Notes: generated by a model from the letters alone, not told the origin. A DNA stretch of 64,000 nucleotides from an uncultured Alphaproteobacteria bacterium (GCA_934277945.1 CAKQWA010000013.1:1-64000); one strand, 5' to 3'. Counted from the first letter of the stretch, positions 42,379 to 51,793 are shown. Program-made: numbers and translations.

Positions 42379-44185
42379 AATCCTGCGCCCGTACGCCTTT
42401 TTGTTTTTAATTCCCCTGTTTTTTTTGTGCGTGTTTCAAAGCCGGATACTGCACAAATGGAAAGACGTCATCGACCCGCGCCTGACGGATGCTTTACTGG
42501 TCAGGCGCACGGATAGAAAACGTCGGATTCAGGCGGGAATTTTAATGTTTGCCGCTTTTGCGTGCGCCGTTTTCGCCATGGCGGGAATCAAGGTGCGAGA
42601 GATTGACGGCTCTTTGTACAGACCGACAACGCCCGCGATTTTAATGCTTGATTTGTCGCAGTCCATGCGCGCCAAAGACGTGCCGCCCAGCCGTTTCAGC
42701 GCGGCGATTTTCAAAACTTACGATTTGCTGAAAGAACTGAACGGCTTGCCCGTCGGCTTGATTGTGTTTTCCGCCGAACCGTACGTCATTACGCCCGCGA
42801 CGACGGATTCTTCGGTCATTGAAAAGCATTTGCCGCTGATGAACTTCAATCTGATGCCGTCGCAAGGGACGGTGTATCACCGCGCGATTGACGAGGCGCT
42901 GAAACTTTTGAAATCGACGGGAGCGTCTTCGGGCGACGTTTTTTTGCTGACGGACGGCGGCGAAGACAATGAAGATTTGGAAAAAATGGCACTTCAATCG
43001 GCGAAAGCCTTGTCCAAAAACGGCGGCAGGCTGTTTGTTTTGGGCTTCGGCACGCAGGACGGCGCGTTTCTGACGGACAAAAACGACCGTCTGATGAAAG
43101 ACGTGATGTCGCGTCCTGTCAAGCACGCCATTCGCGAGGATTTTTTGAAAAAACTGGCGTCCGCCGGCAAGGGCGCGTACGCGTCGGTCAGCCCTCATTC
43201 AAACGAGGACGTTTTGTTTTTGATTCAAGCGCAAAAAAGAACGTATCTGCAAACGCAAAAGACGGATTTTACGGGAAAAACCGCCGTGGACGAGGGATAT
43301 TGGTTTTTGTTGCCGCTTTTGATTCTGTTTCCGTTTTTTCTTGTTCGGGGACGCTTGGGCGTCATTGCGTTTTTGCTGTGTTTTCCGGCTTTTTCAGCCA
43401 GAGCGGACGGCGGCGCGCTTCGCCGGCTTTTTACTTTTCCCTATGATGAAATTCAGGCGAAAATCGAACGCATGGATTTTGACGGCGCGCAGGCGGCAAG
43501 CCTGAAAACAAACGATTTCGACATCATCTACAACACCGGCACGACCTTTATTTACAAAGGAAAATATCAAAACGCGGCGGACACGTTGAGCGTCGCCGTG
43601 CGTTTGAAGCCCGATGACGAAAACGCCGCCGTGAATTATGAAATCGCGTTGCGTCTTTTGAAACAGAAAAATCAGGGCGACGGCGGCGACAACGGTTCGG
43701 GCGGAGAGCGCGGGCAAAACGACGACGAAAAGGGAAAGCAGGGCGATGCGGACAACGGCGAACGTCCCGAACAGCAGGGCGGCTCGGACGATCAGGCGGA
43801 TAACGACAACACCAAAAACGGCGGCAACATCGCCAAGGGAGCGGGGGACACGCACGGAAAATCCGGTCAACCCGATGCCGCCAAAGCCCGCAAGGACGCG
43901 GAATCGCAAGACGGCGGGATTGGGGACGACAACGCACGCGAAAACAAAGAAAATAATGAAAATCAACAAGATAAAGGCAATTCTTCAAGTAATTCGGGCG
44001 CCGATGAATTGCAAGACAACGCCGTTTCCGCCAATTCCGAACAAGCCGGCGGAGACAAGCCGTCCGACCGCACGTTAAAGCGCGTGCGCGAAGACCCCGC
44101 CGCTTTGCTGAAATACAAAATCAACGCCGTTTACAGTTCCGGACGCTATCAGGATGAATACATCGGGGAGGTTGAACCTTGGTAA
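42365..44185 (+). CDS. batB: BatB/BatC fusion: VWA plus TPR protein
   Basis: 606 aa. Two N-terminal membrane helices, a VWA domain with MIDAS MLDLSQSMRAKD (about 93-104), LLTDGGEDNE, and a membrane helix (about 318-335). A TPR region follows (about 375-432: TLSVAVRLKPDDENAAVNYEIALRLL), as in BatC. Residues 435-580 are low-complexity, rich in Gly, Asp, Asn, Gln and Lys. BatB and BatC are separate genes in Bacteroides but fused in many proteobacteria. Confidence 0.9.
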   Translation: MTNFEILRPYAFLFLIPLFFLCVFQSRILHKWKDVIDPRLTDALLVRRTDRKRRIQAGILMFAAFACAVFAMAGIKVREIDGSLYRPTTPAILMLDLSQSMRAKDVPPSRFSAAIFKTYDLLKELNGLPVGLIVFSAEPYVITPATTDSSVIEKHLPLMNFNLMPSQGTVYHRAIDEALKLLKSTGASSGDVFLLTDGGEDNEDLEKMALQSAKALSKNGGRLFVLGFGTQDGAFLTDKNDRLMKDVMSRPVKHAIREDFLKKLASAGKGAYASVSPHSNEDVLFLIQAQKRTYLQTQKTDFTGKTAVDEGYWFLLPLLILFPFFLVRGRLGVIAFLLCFPAFSARADGGALRRLFTFPYDEIQAKIERMDFDGAQAASLKTNDFDIIYNTGTTFIYKGKYQNAADTLSVAVRLKPDDENAAVNYEIALRLLKQKNQGDGGDNGSGGERGQNDDEKGKQGDADNGERPEQQGGSDDQADNDNTKNGGNIAKGAGDTHGKSGQPDAAKARKDAESQDGGIGDDNARENKENNENQQDKGNSSSNSGADELQDNAVSANSEQAGGDKPSDRTLKRVREDPAALLKYKINAVYSSGRYQDEYIGEVEPW

Positions 44186-45618
44186 TCCGCCGTTTTTTCC
44201 TGCCGGCAATGCTTTGCGCGCTGTTTTTCAAACCGGCGGCGGCGCAAGAGAACAATTTTCTTTTGGAAACGTTTTCTTTGCCCGAAAAAGTGTATTTGGG
44301 GCAGGCGTTCGAGGTCAAAGTCCGTCTTTTGAACAATCTGCCCGTTTATTCGCTCTACGCCCTGCCTGTCAACTGGGACAACGTGGACGTTTATCCGCAG
44401 GAAAGCCCGCGCGTGTACACGATGCGCCGCAACGGACGGGATTACGCCGTCAGCGAAATTTTAATGAAAATGGTCATTAAATCCGTCGGCAAGCAGGAAT
44501 TCGCCCAGTTGTGTTTTGAAGCCGTCGTGCCGGATCACATCATTTCGGGACGCCCCGACTTTGGCGCGGAATTTATGCCGACGCCGCAGGAAGCCTTTAA
44601 AAACGTCATTTTTTCGCCCGAAACGAATACGGTCGTCGCGTGTTCCGCGTCTTTCAACGTGGAATCCCTGCCTTTGCCGGTCGTCAAAGGAAAGCACATC
44701 TTTCCCGCGACGCAGGTCGAATTGAGCGAGGGGATTCAGCCGCAATCCGACACGGTGCAGGTCGGCAAGCCCGTCAAACGCTCGATTGTTTTAAAGGCGA
44801 AAGGCACGTCGACGGCTTTTCTGCCCGATTTGGAACAGCCGCAACTGCCCGACGTCAAGCAATACGCGGGAAAGTTGGAGCATCAGATGCTGACGAAAGG
44901 CGACGGATTGACCGCCATTGTGCGCAAAACGGTCGTTTTCATTCCGCAAAAAGAGGGCGAATTGACTTTGCCCGCCGTTTATGCCGATTGGTTCAATCCC
45001 GCGTCGAACAGACTGGAACGCGCTTATTTGCCCGAACATAAAATCCGCGTTTTAAAGCAGACAAAGCCCGTGCGCATTGAAACGCTGGACGCTTCCGCGC
45101 AAACGCCGCCCGACAGCGACAACGCTTTGAAAGACGGACTGGACGCTTTCAACGCGTTCGTCGACAGGCTTGCCGCAAGCGTTTTCGCAAAAGTTCTGTC
45201 GCTTGTTTTCTTGAAATTCCTGCTGTGTTGCGCGGCGATTATCGGGGGCGCGTTCGTTTTGTATCCCGTGCTGAAACGGCGGTGCGCCGAACGCCGCCTT
45301 GTCTCGCAAATTCATCAGGCTTGCCAGTCCGAACAGCCCGATTTGATTGAAAAATCGCTGATAAACTGGGCGCGGCACAAGTTTCCGGACAAGCGGATTT
45401 TAACGCTGTTCAACGTCATTTCCCTGTTTGATCCGCACGATGCGGAATTGCGCGGCGCGCTCGACGAACTGAAATGGCGCATTTACGGAATCGGGCGGGC
45501 GTCGCCGAGAAAGAAAACAGGCGCGGCGATTTGGAAAGCCTTTCAAAAGTCGGCTTTTGCCAGCGAGGGAAAGCGCAAAAAAGACCCTCTGCTTGAAAAT
45601 CTGTATCCCGATTTATAA
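44179..45618 (+). CDS. batD: BatD-family protein
   Basis: 479 aa starting at TTG; GGGGAGG is 6-7 bases upstream and no ATG gives a better start. Signal peptide 1-22 (ending PAAAQ). The periplasmic part has the BatD repeat-like beta domains (LPEKVYLGQAFEVKVRLLNN and VGKPVKRSIVLKAKGTSTAFLPDL). One membrane helix is at about 340-362, followed by a basic cytoplasmic tail. It is the last gene of the Bat operon and overlaps batB by seven bases. Confidence 0.88.
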   Translation: MVIRRFFLPAMLCALFFKPAAAQENNFLLETFSLPEKVYLGQAFEVKVRLLNNLPVYSLYALPVNWDNVDVYPQESPRVYTMRRNGRDYAVSEILMKMVIKSVGKQEFAQLCFEAVVPDHIISGRPDFGAEFMPTPQEAFKNVIFSPETNTVVACSASFNVESLPLPVVKGKHIFPATQVELSEGIQPQSDTVQVGKPVKRSIVLKAKGTSTAFLPDLEQPQLPDVKQYAGKLEHQMLTKGDGLTAIVRKTVVFIPQKEGELTLPAVYADWFNPASNRLERAYLPEHKIRVLKQTKPVRIETLDASAQTPPDSDNALKDGLDAFNAFVDRLAASVFAKVLSLVFLKFLLCCAAIIGGAFVLYPVLKRRCAERRLVSQIHQACQSEQPDLIEKSLINWARHKFPDKRILTLFNVISLFDPHDAELRGALDELKWRIYGIGRASPRKKTGAAIWKAFQKSAFASEGKRKKDPLLENLYPDL

Positions 45619-45712
45619 AATCCGAAAAATCTTGTGAAATGGGTTGAATTCGGGCGCAAAAGGCTGTAATAAGTTCAAGAACCTGATTTTTTACGTTCAG
45701 CGAGGACAAAAC

Positions 45713-47419
45713 ATGACAAAATACCTGATTACAAGCGCGCTTCCTTACATTAACGGCATTAAGCATTTGGGGAACTTGGTCGGGTCGATGCTTCCCGCAG
45801 ACGTCTACGCGCGTTATCTGCGGCAGACGGGCAGGGACGTTTTGTTTATCTGCGCGACCGACGAACACGGCACGCCCGCGGAACTCGCCGCCATGGAAAA
45901 AAATCAGGACGTCGAAACGTTCTGCACGGAACAGCACGAAATTCAGCACGACATTTATTCGCGCTTCCGTCTGTCTTTCGACCATTTCGGACGCTCCTCC
46001 TCTGAACAAAACCGCGAACTGACCCAGCATATGTATAAAAAACTGGCGGAAAACGGCTTGATTGAAGAACGTCTGATCAAGCAGGTCTACTCCAAAGACG
46101 ACGGACGCTTTCTGCCCGACCGATACATTACCGGCACTTGCCCCCATTGCGGCTATCAGGCGGCGCGCGGCGACCAATGCGAAAACTGCACGCGCGTGCT
46201 CGACCCGACGGATTTGATCAATCCGCGCTCGTCCGTTTCCGGCAGCACGAATTTGGAAATCGTCGAAACGAAGCATCTGTTCCTGAAACTGCCGATGATG
46301 GAAAAGGAATTGGAAAAATTCATCGACGAACACGAAGCCGAATGGCCCGTCGTCGTGACTTCCATTGCGCGCAAATGGCTCAAAGAGGGCTTGCGCGAAC
46401 GCTGCATCACCCGCGATTTGAAGTGGGGCATCCCCGTTCCCGAAGCCGATTTCGACGGCAAAGTGTTTTATGTGTGGTTCGACGCGCCGATCGAATACAT
46501 CGCCGCGACGCGCGAATGGGCGGATAAAGACCCCGCCAACCGCGACTGGAAATCTTGGTGGTACGACGCGAAAGACGTGCGCTATGTCGAATTCATGGCA
46601 AAAGACAACATTCCGTTCCACACGATTATGTTCCCCGCGACCCTGCTGGGCGTGAAAGAACCGTGGAAGAAAGTCGATTACATCAAAGGCTTCAACTGGC
46701 TGACGTTCTACGGCGGCAAGTTCTCGACAAGCCAGAAGCGCGGCATTTTCACCAATCAGGCTTTGGACGAATTCGAGCCGGATTACTGGCGTTACTGGTT
46801 GATGGCGAACGCGCCCGAAAACGCGGATTCCAGTTTTACCTTCACGTCGTTCGCCTCCATGGTCAACAAGGATTTGAACGACGTTCTGGGAAATTTCGTC
46901 AACCGCGTTTTGAAAATGACGGCTTCCAAATTCTCGCCCGCCGTTCCCGACGGAAGCGATTGGGGCGAACTGGAAAACGCTTTCGTCGCGACGTTGCAGC
47001 AGCGCGTGACCGACTATGCGTCGTATTTGGAAAAAATGGAATTCCGCAAAGCCGTCAACGAACTGCGCGCCATTTGGGTTGAAGGCAACAACTATTTGAC
47101 GCAGGCGGCTCCTTGGACGGTCATTAAGGAAGACCGCGACCTCGCGGCGATGATTCTGCGCCTGTCGCTGAACGTCATTCGCCTGTATGCGATGCTGTCC
47201 ATGCCGGTTATTCCCGATGCGTGCAAGAAAATGGCGGATTTGCTGGAAATTGACGCGGATTCTCTGACGTGGGTGAAAACGGACGTCAAAGATGAATTGC
47301 GCGCTTTGCCTGCGGGCAAGGCCTTCAAAGTGCCGGAAGAACCGATTTTCAAGAAAATCACGCCCGAACAGGTCGCCGATTTGTCCGAACGCTACGGCGC
47401 GCCGAAAGACGCGGAATAA
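45713..47419 (+). CDS. metG: Methionyl-tRNA synthetase
   Basis: 568 aa from the ATG at 45713, preceded by CGAGGACA; the frame is open to 45644 but that part is not conserved. HIGH-type motif ALPYINGIKHLGNL is at 9-22. The zinc knuckle CPHCGYQAARGDQCENC (about 142-158) has four cysteines. The KMSKS-equivalent is KFSTSQKRG (about 333-341). There is no C-terminal EMAP/tRNA-binding extension. It forms Met-tRNA for initiation and elongation. Confidence 0.97.
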   Translation: MTKYLITSALPYINGIKHLGNLVGSMLPADVYARYLRQTGRDVLFICATDEHGTPAELAAMEKNQDVETFCTEQHEIQHDIYSRFRLSFDHFGRSSSEQNRELTQHMYKKLAENGLIEERLIKQVYSKDDGRFLPDRYITGTCPHCGYQAARGDQCENCTRVLDPTDLINPRSSVSGSTNLEIVETKHLFLKLPMMEKELEKFIDEHEAEWPVVVTSIARKWLKEGLRERCITRDLKWGIPVPEADFDGKVFYVWFDAPIEYIAATREWADKDPANRDWKSWWYDAKDVRYVEFMAKDNIPFHTIMFPATLLGVKEPWKKVDYIKGFNWLTFYGGKFSTSQKRGIFTNQALDEFEPDYWRYWLMANAPENADSSFTFTSFASMVNKDLNDVLGNFVNRVLKMTASKFSPAVPDGSDWGELENAFVATLQQRVTDYASYLEKMEFRKAVNELRAIWVEGNNYLTQAAPWTVIKEDRDLAAMILRLSLNVIRLYAMLSMPVIPDACKKMADLLEIDADSLTWVKTDVKDELRALPAGKAFKVPEEPIFKKITPEQVADLSERYGAPKDAE

Positions 47420-47425
47420 GAAAAA

Positions 47426-47980
47426 TCAAGCGTTTCCGCTGAAAAACGATAAATTGCAGTCGTCGATGCCCAGCCGCCGCATCGACGATTTCCATTTGTT
47501 TTCCGGTGCTGTGCCGAACAAAAATTCCTCGTCGGGCGTCATGGTCAGCCACGCATTTTTCTTGATTTCGTCGTCCAGTTGCCCCGCGCCCCAACCCGCG
47601 TAGCCCAGCGCGACCAGATAGTGATGCGGACCTTTGCCGTTCGCGATGTCTTTAATGACTTCGGTCGTGACGGTCAACGCCGAACAATCGCCGACGGGCA
47701 GGGTCGCGCCGCCGTGATATTCCGCCGAATGTAAGACGAAACCGCGCACCATGTCCAGCGGTCCGCCCGCCAAAATCGGCGGATTGTCAATCATTGTCGA
47801 CGGAATGATTTTCAACTGCGACAACAAATCGGGAAACGACAGTTCGCGAATGGGGCGGTTGATCGTCAATCCCATTGCGCCGTCTTTGGTGTGCGCGCAA
47901 ACGAAAATGACGGCGTTCGCAAAGCGTTCGTCCGCGATATTCGGAGTGGCAATCAAACATTTTCCCGCCAAAAATGACAT
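47426..47980 (-). CDS. YqgE/AlgH family protein
   Basis: 184 aa from the ATG at 47980, which follows AAGGACG; a longer frame upstream is not conserved. The typical start FLAGKCLIATPNIADERFANAVIFV is followed by GAMGLTINRP and the GGPLDMVRGFVLHS block. The family is structurally known but its role is unclear; it is often near nucleases or redox genes. Convergent with metG with a six-base gap. Confidence 0.92.
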   Translation of the reverse strand: MSFLAGKCLIATPNIADERFANAVIFVCAHTKDGAMGLTINRPIRELSFPDLLSQLKIIPSTMIDNPPILAGGPLDMVRGFVLHSAEYHGGATLPVGDCSALTVTTEVIKDIANGKGPHHYLVALGYAGWGAGQLDDEIKKNAWLTMTPDEEFLFGTAPENKWKSSMRRLGIDDCNLSFFSGNA

Positions 47981-48068
47981 TTTCGTTGCGTCCTTGTCAG
48001 TCTGTAAAACCTTGTTTATAATAACAGAAATTGTTTTAAATTTTAATTGAAAAATAAGGATATGACCG

Positions 48069-50477
48069 ATGAAAAGAATTGCGTGTTTTCTGGCGGCGTT
48101 GTCGTTTCTTTGCTTCCTTTCATCGAACGTTTGCGCCGGCGTCGAAAAATACATCACGCGCCCGTCGTCTTTCCGCCCGCTGACCGACGAGGAGATTTTG
48201 ACGTTCAAAGACAAGTCTTTTAAGGAAAAAATGCAGTTTTTGACGGTCTATTATCTGGAAAACAAGGCGACTTACAACGCGACGGACGAAGCCGTTTTAA
48301 ACGAGATGATCAAACTGGATCCGCAGTTGGCGCTGACGATTATCAAAGCGTCGGAAAACATCTCAAAAGGAAGCGCGACTTTTAAGGAGTATTACAGGCA
48401 GGCGGTCGCAGAAATCAACGTCGCCATGCAGGAACGCTATCCGGACAATCCGGAATATCTGCTGGATCCGGACGATTATTCTTCTGTCACAAAAGTGGCG
48501 CATTTGGTCGAAGTCAGCGGCTTTTCGCTTGATTTTACGGAAGCGTGGTCGCAGGCGCGCTCTTTTTCCGAAACACAGAAATTCGATTTCGGCGAGGCGA
48601 TGCTCTATTCCTGCGCCCGTTTGGAAAATCCCGACGTGCTGATGGGACTCAGCGTCTTTTTAAAACCGGATTTTATTTTACTGAATCAAAAAGAGGGCGC
48701 GGCGCCGGATTTGGTTGCCGCCGATTATTCGCTTTCCGAAAACATGACGGCTTTGCCGGCGGCATATCCGCGCGCGGACAGGTTCAACATCAACGGCGAA
48801 AAGTATGCGGGCTATGCCGGAAACGTCGTTTTTCCGTTTTACGCGCACATCGTCGATAACGAAAAGCCGGCGAAAATGAACGCCGTTTTTTCGTTCACGG
48901 TCTGCCGGCTGAACGGCGAATGTCACCTTGTGCGCACGCCGGTTTTATCGCAGGTGTTTTCCAGAAAATCCGTTTTGCAAACGCCCGTTTGCTATGATTT
49001 GCAAAGCGTCGAGCGGACTTTGCCCGAAAAAGACGACATCGGCGTGCGCTTTAAAAAAACGGTCTTGCAGCAAAAGGGCGGCGAAACGTTCCTGTTCGTT
49101 TTGTTGCAGGACGCGGTCTTGAATTTCCGTATTCCCGTGCTGACGGTCGACAATGCGGCGGGGCTGAAATTCGACGAACCGCTGTTCAGCCAAAAAGACG
49201 GGCAATTCTTGTTTTCCGTGCGCTTGCTGAACCCTGAAAAACTTTCGTTTCCTCTCGATTTGAAATTGACGGTCAGCCTTGAAAACAGGGCGACGGCGAC
49301 GACGGTGACAATCGAAAAACCGCAAATGAAAGGCAATTTGTTCAGCCAGACATTCTTTTCTTACGTCAAGACGTTCGGCTTCGGCATTGAATTTTTGTTC
49401 CTGACGCCGCTGTTGACGCTCTTTTTGTTTCTGTTTTATCAAGCGGGATTGACCGATACGGCTTCCAAACGCCAAACACGCGATTTTGTCGTCGGAGCAG
49501 GGGGCGCGCTTTTGGTTTTCGCTGCCGCGATGTACGCTTTTTTGCAAGATTCCGGCAATCTTTCGTTTTTTGACAGGCTGTTCGCTTCGCCGTATTTGAA
49601 TTGCGTTTTTATGGCGCTGTTTTTCGCTTCGCCCGTCGCATATTTCTTCATCGCCGACAAACTCCCGCGCTTTATGGCGGAAAAAATAAAACGTCCGGCG
49701 GCGGTGCAGGGGGCTTTGATCGCCCTGTTGTCCTGCGCCGCGTTGTTGCTGACGCCGCAAGCCGAAAATTTCGCAAAAATCTTTGATTTGGTTGAAAAAC
49801 AACATCTTTCGGGATACGCGCTGTTTATCGCAGGCATAATCGCGCCCTTTGCCGCGCTGACGGCGTTTGAAAGCAAAATCCAGCCGAAAAGATTGATTCT
49901 GCCGACGTATGCCAAAGTGCTGTTTTGCATCGGCACCGTCGCACAAGGAGTGATTTTCATTCCGCTGATCGCTTTTGACGCCGGATTTGTCAAAGCGGCG
50001 TTTTTGACAATCTGCGTTGTCGCGGGCGCGTTTACGCTGATGAACAAGCGTTTGAGCGAAAAGGCGAAATGCTTTATTCCCGCAGGAATCGCTTTAATCG
50101 GCTTGCTGTTTTTGCCGTTCAAAGCCGATTATGCCGCGCCCGCCGAATTTTCGGAACGGCTGTTGACCGAAACGCTTGAAAACAGCGGCACGCTGTTCGT
50201 TTCTGGGTACGCGTCCGGATGCGCGACCTGTCAATATAATTTATTGACCGCCAATCGCACCAAAAATAAAATCGGGCAATCGGGCGAGAGCATGACGGTC
50301 GCGGGCGCGCGCCTTGACAATGCGGAATTCGCCACGCGCGTCAAGGAAGCGGAATTAACGTCCTTGCCGGTCAACATTCTTTTTTCTCGAAAGCATCCGA
50401 ACGGATATTTCATGCCGTCGACAATATCCGTTGAAAAATTGACAGGCGCGTTGCGTCAGGCGGACGAGTTGAAATAA
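48069..50477 (+). CDS. DsbD/ScsB-like protein with degenerate membrane redox site
   Basis: 802 aa. Signal peptide 1-23. An N-terminal unknown segment (24-190) precedes a DsbD-alpha-like periplasmic domain, where CRLNGECHLVRTPVL (about 282-296) sits at the usual active-site position. A DsbD-like multi-helix membrane domain (about 435-690) follows. Where DsbD has TPCVLP, this protein reads LTPLLTLFLF, so the first transmembrane cysteine is missing. The FFASPVAYFFIADKLPRF segment matches the later DsbD core. The C-terminal periplasmic part retains CATC (about 719-722) in a thioredoxin-like context. Electron transfer across the membrane is therefore doubtful. Confidence 0.65.
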   Translation: MKRIACFLAALSFLCFLSSNVCAGVEKYITRPSSFRPLTDEEILTFKDKSFKEKMQFLTVYYLENKATYNATDEAVLNEMIKLDPQLALTIIKASENISKGSATFKEYYRQAVAEINVAMQERYPDNPEYLLDPDDYSSVTKVAHLVEVSGFSLDFTEAWSQARSFSETQKFDFGEAMLYSCARLENPDVLMGLSVFLKPDFILLNQKEGAAPDLVAADYSLSENMTALPAAYPRADRFNINGEKYAGYAGNVVFPFYAHIVDNEKPAKMNAVFSFTVCRLNGECHLVRTPVLSQVFSRKSVLQTPVCYDLQSVERTLPEKDDIGVRFKKTVLQQKGGETFLFVLLQDAVLNFRIPVLTVDNAAGLKFDEPLFSQKDGQFLFSVRLLNPEKLSFPLDLKLTVSLENRATATTVTIEKPQMKGNLFSQTFFSYVKTFGFGIEFLFLTPLLTLFLFLFYQAGLTDTASKRQTRDFVVGAGGALLVFAAAMYAFLQDSGNLSFFDRLFASPYLNCVFMALFFASPVAYFFIADKLPRFMAEKIKRPAAVQGALIALLSCAALLLTPQAENFAKIFDLVEKQHLSGYALFIAGIIAPFAALTAFESKIQPKRLILPTYAKVLFCIGTVAQGVIFIPLIAFDAGFVKAAFLTICVVAGAFTLMNKRLSEKAKCFIPAGIALIGLLFLPFKADYAAPAEFSERLLTETLENSGTLFVSGYASGCATCQYNLLTANRTKNKIGQSGESMTVAGARLDNAEFATRVKEAELTSLPVNILFSRKHPNGYFMPSTISVEKLTGALRQADELK

Positions 50478-50494
50478 CACCAATCCGGTTTATA

Positions 50495-50527
50495 AGAGGT
50501 CGAGAATTTTCCCGACCTCTTTTTTTG
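50495..50527 (+). terminator. Intrinsic terminator of the DsbD-like gene
   Basis: AGAGGTCG (50495-50502) pairs with CGACCTCT (50513-50520), followed by T7. Confidence 0.85.
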
Positions 50528-51201
50528 TGTCAGCGATGCGAGAGTCAAAGCGGTATCGACGGCATCTTTTTAACATCGCGCGCGGTTGTGACGCGCAAAG
50601 ACGGTTGAACGAAATCCTGTTAAAGAATTTTCTTTATATGTGATAAGCGGGCAGAGGGCAAACCGCCGCCGCTTGAAACCGACGCATCGACGCTTGCGAA
50701 TTACGGCGACGGCACGCTTTCCATTTGCGCCGTGTCGGACTGCTCGCCAAAGCGGCTTGCGGACGACAGTAAACTAAGCGTCGACATTCGCTTCTCATCG
50801 ACCGCGCGTTTTCAGCGTCTTCATCGTCCGGATATACGTTTTTGTGTCATGAACGCGCCCGTAGCGTTCTTTAAAGTCTGAAATCATTAAAAATCAATGA
50901 GTTACAGAAAACGGGCACATAAAAACATTTTGTGATAAAGGTGTGTTTTCGCATTGTGATATTGTCCGATAATGGTTGTTGAAAAGGCTGTGGACAGAAA
51001 AGAGCAAACTTTTTTAACATATTGATTTTATTGAATTTTATCTGTTTTGATTATGCACATTTGTCGCATAATGTATATTATGTAAGTTGGTGGACGGAGC
51101 GGCAAGAGGAAAGACATTGAAAAACAAAGACTTTTTTTGAAGTGTTCGACACTTGGAAATCAATCCGGACAAGTCGTCCGAACGGCAAAGGAGATCAAAT
51201 T
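50528..51201. other. Long intergenic region, AT-rich right half
   Basis: No supported gene in 674 bp. A frame on the plus strand is open from 50624 to a TGA at 50879-50881 but has no start codon, so it may be a decayed coding fragment. From about 50870 the sequence turns AT-rich and holds one exact DnaA-box consensus (TTATGCACA, 51051-51059) and weaker relatives. Several -10-like hexamers (CATAAT 51067-51072, TATATT 51074-51079) probably include the promoter of the HTH gene, but no -35 stands out. Confidence 0.5.
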
Positions 51202-51618
51202 ATGCTGATTTATTCCAAAGAAAAAGCGGAAATCTGCCAAAAATTGAGCGTTATCGCTGATGATTTAAAATCGCTGGGCGTTCGAGTCCAAGAACTGAAC
51301 GCATTATCGTCGCCCTACGACGTCGTACAGCGCTCGTTCTTCCTGCGCGTCAATCATGCCATCATTCGCGCCATGTCAGCCGGATACAGCGAAAAAGACG
51401 CCCGCGACCTTGTCCGGCAGGACTTGGAAGTGTCCGCCGAACTGATGAACTGGTCGGATACTTATACCGAACGCATCAAAAAAGGATATGTGACCTACGC
51501 GCAGATTTACGTTTCCAAGCGCCTGAAAGCCAAAGGCTTCTCGACGCGGCAAATCGCCGACATTTTGGAAATATCCCCGTCAACCGTTCTCGACCGTTTA
51601 AAACAGGAGCAAAAATAA
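51202..51618 (+). CDS. Helix-turn-helix protein heading a micro-operon
   Basis: 138 aa from the ATG at 51202, preceded by AAAGGAGAT. An upstream ATG at 51142 lacks a good site. The N-terminal half is helical (ADDLKSLGVRVQELNALSSP). The C-terminus KRLKAKGFSTRQIADILEIS plus PSTVLDRLK (about 107-136) has the shape of a helix-turn-helix in which a recognition helix follows ISPSTV. I know no named family. Its stop TAA overlaps the ATG of the next, 34-codon gene (TAATG). A DNA-binding regulator role is inferred from the HTH alone. Confidence 0.65.
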   Translation: MLIYSKEKAEICQKLSVIADDLKSLGVRVQELNALSSPYDVVQRSFFLRVNHAIIRAMSAGYSEKDARDLVRQDLEVSAELMNWSDTYTERIKKGYVTYAQIYVSKRLKAKGFSTRQIADILEISPSTVLDRLKQEQK

Positions 51619-51722
51619 TGATGTTTTCTTTGTGTTTGTTCATTTATCTGCACAACTGGTTTGCCGCTTACATAGCCGGACAACTGTGCATAACAAAGAG
51701 GATTTTTTGGTTCGTAGTATGA
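51618..51722 (+). CDS. 34-aa hydrophobic small protein
   Basis: Starts MMFSLCLFIYL and ends ITKRIFWFVV. It is one hydrophobic stretch with a positive pair near the end, consistent with a single membrane span. AGGAG at 51604-51608 lies nine bases before the ATG. The start codon shares one base with the stop of the HTH gene, and its own stop overlaps the next start (ATGA, 51719-51722). It is too short for standard gene finders. The function is unknown; a toxin-like or membrane-acting peptide is one possibility. Confidence 0.5.
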   Translation: MMFSLCLFIYLHNWFAAYIAGQLCITKRIFWFVV

Positions 51723-51793
51723 GCCGGCGGATAGCAATCATATTGCTGTTGACTGCCGTTCTTATATTGAGCCTGATTAAACCGGCTTGGTAA
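51719..51793 (+). CDS. 24-aa single-span small protein
   Basis: The sequence begins MSRRIAIILLLTAVLILSL and ends IKPAW. A basic N-terminus and a 16-residue aliphatic core make a textbook small membrane protein. Its ATG overlaps the stop of the 34-aa gene (ATGA), and AGAGG lies about 17 bases upstream, so translation probably depends on coupling. The stop runs into a bidirectional terminator at 51792-51837. The function is unknown. Confidence 0.5.
   Translation: MSRRIAIILLLTAVLILSLIKPAW

Noticed and set aside
50624..50881. Start-less open frame in the long intergenic region
   Set aside because: No start codon or ribosome-binding site; at best a decayed fragment. Mentioned only under the intergenic feature.
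50870..51100. Replication origin
   Set aside because: Only one exact DnaA box and no typical alphaproteobacterial origin neighbours (hemE, dnaA, rho or parAB) are present.
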